A stretch of DNA of 64,000 bases from Mycolicibacterium pulveris. GTDB lineage: Bacteria; Actinomycetota; Actinomycetes; Mycobacteriales; Mycobacteriaceae. Under the pieces are notes generated by a model. The model did no database searches. It was given only the letters and a program-made list of their open reading frames with translations, and had not been told where the DNA came from. The DNA is taken from positions 3,348,001 through 3,412,000 of the forward strand of contig NZ_AP022599.1 in assembly GCF_010725725.1 (NCBI RefSeq), written 5' to 3'. Position 1 is the first letter of the stretch; each line of letters begins with the position of its first letter. Below are positions 59,242 to 64,000 of the stretch, piece by piece. Position numbers and translations under genes: made by a program.

Positions 59242-60135
59242 TCAGAGGTCGAACTTGGTGTCTGTGAGCTGCTCGGACAGTTCCCACAGCGCGCCGGCGG
59301 TCGTGGCGCTCCGCGCCAGCGGGCTGCGCAGGTTCGTCGGCCCTGTCGGCCCCCGGCTGCCGAACCGCGGCCCGACGAAGGTGTCACCCGGCAGGTCTTG
59401 CGACACCGCGTACAGCGTCTGGCGCGCGCCGAAATCCGCCGGGGTGGCGAAGATCCGGTTGGCCGCCAGCCAGATCGGTGTGCCCACCGGGTTGCCCGTC
59501 TGGCCCTGCAGGTTCGTCGCGGAGTAGCCCGGGTGCGCGGTGATCGCCTTGATCGGGGAGCCCGCCGCGTCAAGGCGTCGCTGCAGTTCCTTGGTGAACA
59601 GCAGGTTGGCCAGCTTCGACTGGCCGTAGGCGGGCCAGGCCAGGTACGGGCGGGCCTTCCAGTTCAGGTCCTTGAGGTTGATCCGGCCGATCAGGTGCAT
59701 CATCGACGACACCGTGACGACGCGTTCGGTGATCTTGGGCAGCAGCAGGTTCGTCAGCGCGAAGTGGCCGAGGTGGTTGGTGCCGATCTGGCTTTCGAAA
59801 CCGTCGACGGTCAGCGCGTACGGCACCGCCATGATGCCGGCGTTGTTGACCAGCACGTCGACGCCGTCCCCCGACCCGGAAAAGCCGTCGGCGAACGCGC
59901 GCACCGAGGCTAGGTCCTGCAGGTCGAGCTTGCGCACTTCGACCGGCCCGAACCCGGGCCCGGTCATGGTCGCGGCGGCCTCGTCACCCTTGGCGGTGTT
60001 GCGGACGGCCAGGATCGTCTTGGCGCCGACGCGGGCGAGCTCGCGCGCGGTGACCAAGCCGAGCCCGCTGTTGGCGCCGGTGACGATGACGGTGCGTCCG
60101 GCGAAGGAGGGCAGATCGGCGGCGGTCCAACTCAT
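59242..60135 (-). CDS. short-chain dehydrogenase/reductase
   Basis: The 297-residue SDR has the cofactor motif VTGANSGLGLVTA, NNAGIMAV, and the active-site YGQSKLAN (YxxxK) preceded by VSSMMHLIG (catalytic Ser). Sequence style resembles retinol-dehydrogenase/WW-oxidoreductase-like SDRs that use NADP. Substrate unknown. It sits 16 bp behind lpqT and 135 bp before rplY, an addition relative to the M. tuberculosis order. Confidence 0.9.
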   Translation of the reverse strand: MSWTAADLPSFAGRTVIVTGANSGLGLVTARELARVGAKTILAVRNTAKGDEAAATMTGPGFGPVEVRKLDLQDLASVRAFADGFSGSGDGVDVLVNNAGIMAVPYALTVDGFESQIGTNHLGHFALTNLLLPKITERVVTVSSMMHLIGRINLKDLNWKARPYLAWPAYGQSKLANLLFTKELQRRLDAAGSPIKAITAHPGYSATNLQGQTGNPVGTPIWLAANRIFATPADFGARQTLYAVSQDLPGDTFVGPRFGSRGPTGPTNLRSPLARSATTAGALWELSEQLTDTKFDL

Positions 60136-60151
60136 GCCCCGACCTTAACGG

Positions 60152-60829
60152 CTAACGCGGCGGGGTGGGCGGCGGTGCTTTGGGGACGGTGACGTCGAAG
60201 CCGCCGATGAGGGTTTCCATGTCCGGTGCCTCCTCTGCCGCCTTCTCCGCGTATCCGGTGACGGTGAACTGGATGAGGTAGCGCTCGTTGGCCGGCGGGG
60301 CGCCGGTGGCGATGACGATGCGGTTGTAGCTGTGCATGCGCCGGCCGTTGAGGTCGTAGCTGCCCTCGATCATCGCCGACGGGAAGCCCTTGAAATCGTC
60401 GGCGGAGGCATTGAGCCGTTTGAAGTTCTCCGACAGTTCGGCGTCGGCGTAGCCGTGCTCGGTGATCGCCTCCTCGACGTTGAAGTCGCCGGTGAGCCGA
60501 AACACCATCAGCATCGCGGTCGGATACGTCTCGCCCTTGGCGATCACCCGCGTCATCGGCGACAGGTTCGTGTTGACGTAGGGCCCCCAGCCGGGCGGCG
60601 TCGGGAACGTCACCGTCAAATCGGTGAGCTTTTCGGGCGCCACCGGGGTCCCGACGACGCCGGCCTGCTCGAGATACATCGCGATCGGCACCGGCGGCTC
60701 GGAATTCTGCGGTGCCGTGGTGGTGGTGGACGTCGTCCAAAGGGATTGGTAGTCAGGCGGTTCCGTACCGCATCCCGATGCGGCGACAATCACCATCGCG
60801 GCCGCCGCCACGCAGCGACGTGCCGTCAC
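60152..60829 (-). CDS. lpqT: lipoprotein LpqT
   Basis: The 225-residue protein has a lipobox in VAASGC (Cys near residue 20), a Thr-rich linker, and the LpqT/LpqN body (IAMYLEQAGVVGTPV, FPTPPGWGPYVNTNLS, then RYLIQFTVTGYAEKAAEE). It matches Rv1016c in position between prs and pth-rplY. It is the paralogue of the lipoprotein at 21664-22356. Starts within the arsC stop (4-bp overlap). Anchored outside the plasma membrane; function unknown. Confidence 0.88.
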   Translation of the reverse strand: MTARRCVAAAAMVIVAASGCGTEPPDYQSLWTTSTTTTAPQNSEPPVPIAMYLEQAGVVGTPVAPEKLTDLTVTFPTPPGWGPYVNTNLSPMTRVIAKGETYPTAMLMVFRLTGDFNVEEAITEHGYADAELSENFKRLNASADDFKGFPSAMIEGSYDLNGRRMHSYNRIVIATGAPPANERYLIQFTVTGYAEKAAEEAPDMETLIGGFDVTVPKAPPPTPPR

Positions 60830-61170
60830 AGAATCTCGCGTACCGCGTCTATCGGTCGGGCGAGCCGGGTGCCCTTCGGCGTCACGACGAACGGTCGCTC
60901 GATGAGGATCGGGTGTTCGACCATCGCGTCCAGCAGTTCGTCGTCGCTGGCGTCGGCGAGCCCGAGCTCGCCGTACAGCGCTTCCTTCTTGCGCACCGCC
61001 GTGCGTACGTCGATGCCGGCGTCGCGGATCATCTTCTCGAGATCCGCGCGCGACGGCGGCGTCTTGAGGTACTGGACCACCGTCGGCTCGATCCCGTTCT
61101 CGCGCAACAACTCCAGGGTCTTGCGTGATGTCGAGCAGCGTGGGTTGTGATAGATGGTGCTGTCTGTCAT
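60826..61170 (-). CDS. arsC: ArsC-type arsenate reductase (glutaredoxin-like)
   Basis: The 114-residue protein has HNPRCSTSRKTLELL with the catalytic Cys 12, and IERPFVVTPKG near the end, as in the R773-type ArsC/Spx fold group. It would reduce arsenate with glutathione or another thiol (mycobacteria use mycothiol). There is no arsenite pump nearby, so either a housekeeping use or a YffB-like role is possible. It directly follows prs (stop and start touch) and overlaps lpqT by 4 bp. Confidence 0.88.
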   Translation of the reverse strand: MTDSTIYHNPRCSTSRKTLELLRENGIEPTVVQYLKTPPSRADLEKMIRDAGIDVRTAVRKKEALYGELGLADASDDELLDAMVEHPILIERPFVVTPKGTRLARPIDAVREIL

Positions 61171-62151
61171 TTATGCCGATCCGTTGAAGAGTCCTGTGAC
61201 GGAACCATTTTCGAACACCGCGCGGATGGTGCTGGCCAGCAGCGGCGCGATCGACAACACGGTCAACTGCGGGAACTGCTTTTCCTCACCGATCGGCAGG
61301 GTGTTGGTGACGATCACCTCTCGCGCGCCGCAGTCGGCCAGCCGCTGCGACGCCGGCTCCGAAAGCACGCCGTGCGTCGCGGCGATGATCACGTCGCCCG
61401 CGCCCTCGTCGCGCAACAGCTTCACGGCCCCGGCGATGGTGCCGCCGGTGTCGATCATGTCGTCGGTCAGCACGCAGGTGCGGCCCTTGACGTCGCCGAC
61501 CACCCGGTTGGCCACCACCTGGTTGGGCACCCGCGGGTCCCGCGTCTTGTGGATGAACGCCAGCGGCACGCCGCCCAACGAGTCGGCCCATTTCTCGGCG
61601 ACGCGCACCCGGCCGGAGTCAGGTGAGACCACGACCATGTTCTCGCACGGATAGTTCTCCGCGATGTAGCCGGTGAGCAGGTTCTGCGCCCGCATGTGGT
61701 CCACCGGCCCGTCGAAGAATCCCTGGATCTGGTCGGTGTGCAGGTCGACGGTGACGATCCGATCGGCGCCCGCGGTCTTGAGCAGGTCGGCGACCAGCCG
61801 CGCCGAGATCGGCTCACGGCCGCGGTGCTTCTTGTCCTGGCGGGCGTAGGGGTAGAACGGCAGGATCGCCGTGATGCGCTTGGCGCTGCCGCGCTTGAGC
61901 GCATCGAGCATGATCAGCTGTTCCATCAGCCACTTGTTGAGCGGATCGGGATGCGACTGCAGCACGAACGCGTCGCAGCCGCGCACCGATTCATCGAAGC
62001 GGACGAAGATCTCGCCGTTGGCGAAGTCGCGAGCAGTCTGCGCGGTGACTGGAACGTCGAGCTCCTTGGCCACCTGTTCGGCCAGTTCGGGGTGCGCGCG
62101 ACCCGCGAAGAGCATCAGATTTTTGCGGTTGTCGGTCCACTCGGTGCCCAC
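61171..62151 (-). CDS. prs: ribose-phosphate pyrophosphokinase
   Basis: The 326-residue enzyme (EC 2.7.6.1) makes PRPP for nucleotides, His, Trp and decaprenyl-phosphoarabinose. Class I marks: YARQDKKHRGREPISARLVADLL (ATP flag region), VDLHTDQIQGFFDGPVDH, VVSPDSGRVRVAEKWAD, and the PRPP loop VLTDDMIDTGGTI. It matches Rv1017c. Follows glmU by 87 bp on the same strand. Confidence 0.97.
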   Translation of the reverse strand: MGTEWTDNRKNLMLFAGRAHPELAEQVAKELDVPVTAQTARDFANGEIFVRFDESVRGCDAFVLQSHPDPLNKWLMEQLIMLDALKRGSAKRITAILPFYPYARQDKKHRGREPISARLVADLLKTAGADRIVTVDLHTDQIQGFFDGPVDHMRAQNLLTGYIAENYPCENMVVVSPDSGRVRVAEKWADSLGGVPLAFIHKTRDPRVPNQVVANRVVGDVKGRTCVLTDDMIDTGGTIAGAVKLLRDEGAGDVIIAATHGVLSEPASQRLADCGAREVIVTNTLPIGEEKQFPQLTVLSIAPLLASTIRAVFENGSVTGLFNGSA

Positions 62152-62238
62152 AGTGCCCTCGCCGGTCGGGGACGGATACGGACCAATCGTACGTAGCGTT
62201 TCCGGCGTTCGGTTGCCGGGTTGCCAGAAAACGAACAG

Positions 62239-63702
62239 CTACTGCTCGTCGGCCTCGGCTTGCGCCTTTTCAGCGGCCCGCGCCGCGGCGCTGCCCGGCC
62301 GTTTGCGCGCCACCCAGCCCTCGATGTTGCGCTGCGGGCCCGCCGAGATCGCGAGCGCGCCCGGCGGCACGTCCTCGCGTACGACGGTGCCCGCCCCGGT
62401 GTAGGCGCCGTCGCCGACGGTGACCGGGGCGATGAACATGGTGTCCGACCCGGTGCGCACGTGGGAGCCAATGGTCGTGCGGTTCTTGTTCTCGCCGTCG
62501 TAGTTGACGAACACGCTGGACGCCCCGATGTTGCTGTGCTCGCCGATGTCGGCGTCGCCGACGTAGGTCAGGTGCGGCACCTTGGTGCCCGCGCCGATGG
62601 TCGAGTTCTTGGCCTCGACGAACGCGCCGAGCTTGCCGTCGGCGCCGAGCACGGTGCCCGGACGCAGATAGGCGAACGGGCCGACCGCGGCGCCGTCGCC
62701 GATGACGGACTGCCCCCCGTGAGTGCGCACGACGGTGGCGTGGTCGCCGACGGTGACGTCGGTCAGCGTGGTGTCCGGGCCGATCTGGCAGTTCGCGCCG
62801 ATGCGGGTGCCGCCGAGCAACTGGGTGCCGGGGTAGACGACGGTGTCGCGGCCGATCGTGACGTCGACGTCCACCCATGTGGTGGCCGGGTCGACGACCG
62901 TCACCCCGGCGCGTTGGTGGGCGGCGACGATGCGCCGGTTGAGCTCGGCGCCGAGCTCGGCCAGCTGCACCCTGTCGTTGACGCCGGCGACCAGGGTGGC
63001 GTCGTCGATGTGTTTGGCCCGCACCACGTGCCCGTCGGAGCGGACGATCGAGATGACGTCGGTGAGGTACTGCTCCTGCTGGGCGTTGTCGGAGCTCAGC
63101 CGACTCAGCGCCGAGCGCAGCGCGGCGATGTCGAACGCGTAGACCCCGGCGTTGACCTCGTCGATGGCCAGCTGTGACGGGCTGGCGTCGGCCTGTTCGA
63201 CGATGCTCAGCAGATCCGCACCCGCACTTTCCGGGGTGCGTAGGATCCGGCCGTAGCCGGTCGGGTCGGGCAGCGTGGTGGTGAGCACGGTCGCCGCGGC
63301 GGGCTCGGCGCCGTGGGTGGCGATCAGGTCGGCCAGCGTGTCGGCGTCCAGCAGCGGCACGTCGCCCGAGGTCACCACGACGGTGCCGGCGAAGTCCTCG
63401 GGCAGCGCGGTCAGCCCGCAGGCCACCGCGTGGCCGGTGCCCAGCTGCTGGTCCTGCACCGCGATGTCGATGGTGCGGCCGAGGTCGGTCGCGAGCTGTT
63501 CGACCGCCGGCGTGACCCGGTCACGGTCGTAACCGAGCACGACGACCAGGTGTTGCGGCGCCACCTTGGCCACCGCGTGCAGCGCGTGGGCCAGCATGCT
63601 GCGGCCGGCCAGGGTGTGCAACACCTTGGGGGTGTCGGAGCGCATCCGGGTGCCGGCGCCGGCCGCCAGAACGACCACCGCGGCCTCGGTAGTTGCCGTC
63701 AT
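62239..63702 (-). CDS. glmU: bifunctional GlmU (acetyltransferase/uridylyltransferase)
   Basis: The 487-residue enzyme makes UDP-GlcNAc. The N-terminal uridylyltransferase domain has [13 protein letters not shown] and [11 protein letters not shown]; the C-terminal half is a left-handed beta-helix of hexapeptide repeats with the acetyltransferase site ([34 protein letters not shown]). The C-terminal tail is Ala/Lys/Glu-rich as in mycobacteria. It matches Rv1018c and begins the prs-arsC-lpqT run. Confidence 0.97.
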   Translation of the reverse strand: MTATTEAAVVVLAAGAGTRMRSDTPKVLHTLAGRSMLAHALHAVAKVAPQHLVVVLGYDRDRVTPAVEQLATDLGRTIDIAVQDQQLGTGHAVACGLTALPEDFAGTVVVTSGDVPLLDADTLADLIATHGAEPAAATVLTTTLPDPTGYGRILRTPESAGADLLSIVEQADASPSQLAIDEVNAGVYAFDIAALRSALSRLSSDNAQQEQYLTDVISIVRSDGHVVRAKHIDDATLVAGVNDRVQLAELGAELNRRIVAAHQRAGVTVVDPATTWVDVDVTIGRDTVVYPGTQLLGGTRIGANCQIGPDTTLTDVTVGDHATVVRTHGGQSVIGDGAAVGPFAYLRPGTVLGADGKLGAFVEAKNSTIGAGTKVPHLTYVGDADIGEHSNIGASSVFVNYDGENKNRTTIGSHVRTGSDTMFIAPVTVGDGAYTGAGTVVREDVPPGALAISAGPQRNIEGWVARKRPGSAAARAAEKAQAEADEQ

Positions 63703-63785
63703 CCGGCCTCCTGCCTATCGATTGTGCGGCTTCATACGCGACACGCCGACCAAACCGTATGAAAGTGCACAGCCGCGACCAAATG

Positions 63786-63857
63786 CTCCGTCGCCAGGAC
63801 TCGAACCTGAACTATCTGAACCAAAATCAGATGTGCTGCCGATTACACCACGACGGA
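63786..63857 (-). tRNA. tRNA-Gln (anticodon TTG)
   Basis: The 72-nt gene folds as a cloverleaf: acceptor arms TCCGTCG and CGACGGA with discriminator G, T-loop GGTTCGAGTCC, and anticodon TTG in the loop of CATCTGATTTTGGTTCAGATA. No CCA is encoded. It lies upstream of glmU on the same strand, as in M. tuberculosis. Confidence 0.96.
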
Positions 63858-63901
63858 TCGATCACCTCGTGATGCTAGTCGAACCAACTAGCCTGACTAC
63901 C

Positions 63902-64000
63902 GTGGCCGCTTTCGAGAAAGAGGTGCGCCCGCCGCGCGCCCGGATGACCGGCGCCGAGCGGCGGCATCAGCTGATCGACGTCGCGCGTTCGCTGTTCGCT
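63902..64000 (+). CDS. TetR-family regulator, 3' end outside the window
   Basis: The first 33 codons encode an N-terminus with RMTGAERRHQLIDVARSLFA, the first helices of a TetR DNA-binding domain. It occupies the Rv1019 position, upstream of which lies the tRNA-Gln gene on the other strand. The GTG start has no strong ribosome site visible. Confidence 0.75.
   Translation, partial: MAAFEKEVRPPRARMTGAERRHQLIDVARSLFA

Overview
The window is high-GC actinobacterial DNA and almost certainly comes from a Mycobacterium/Mycolicibacterium chromosome. The evidence is an mmpL gene, Drr-type lipid exporters, FAAL-type fadD genes, an LpqT-type lipoprotein, a PE-PPE domain protein, and a long run of genes matching (from memory) the M. 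tuberculosis order Rv0998 to Rv1019: patA, Rv0999-like, alkB-like, arcA, pmt, rsmI, pabB, metS, tatD, rpfB, ksgA, ispE, pks16, pth, rplY, lpqT, prs, glmU, tRNA-Gln, tetR. The gdhA gene and several insertions argue for an environmental or rapidly growing species rather than the tuberculosis complex.

Positions 1-20,070 are a cell-envelope glycolipid region. It holds a lipid O-methyltransferase (cut by the window edge), a condensation-type acyltransferase, a GT1 glycosyltransferase, an MmpL exporter, a DrrABC-like ABC exporter, two further methyltransferases, an RgpF-type and two GT2 glycosyltransferases, two polytopic membrane proteins (one a GT39/83-like transferase), a proline-rich anchored protein and a FadD23-like fatty-acyl-AMP ligase. 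The set looks like assembly, decoration and export of a surface glycolipid (GPL, LOS or PGL type). No polyketide synthase or NRPS is inside the window, so the product cannot be named.

Positions 20,650-32,780 are the conserved patA to pabB block. It is interrupted by two lipoproteins, a PE-PPE protein, a SoxR regulator with a SoxR-box-like palindrome next to arcA, and a DUF559-type nuclease-like gene. Positions 32,786-38,285 hold a tandemly amplified module: three NDH-2-like flavoproteins and two ECF41 (SigJ-like) sigma factors. Each flavoprotein gene has the same promoter-like signature upstream (GTCACA-N15-GTGTCT).

Positions 38,376-48,057 return to the core: gdhA, metS, tatD, rpfB-ksgA, a kinase on the other strand, ispE and pks16. 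ksgA appears to start at a CTG that overlaps the rpfB stop. Positions 48,058-57,777 are accessory: a 60-bp nested palindrome also found at 57,788; a 1,280-residue secreted protein joining Ig-like repeats, a beta-propeller, a three-site mannose-binding lectin domain and an M23 endopeptidase; and a TetR-linked cluster (phosphotransferase, diiron hydrolase-like protein, an unknown protein, a 4Fe-4S protein). Positions 57,859-64,000 are core again (pth, rplY, SDR, lpqT, arsC, prs, glmU, tRNA-Gln, start of a tetR).

The signals most worth following are the sigma/flavoprotein amplification with its shared promoter, the lectin-M23 protein, and the SoxR box beside arcA.
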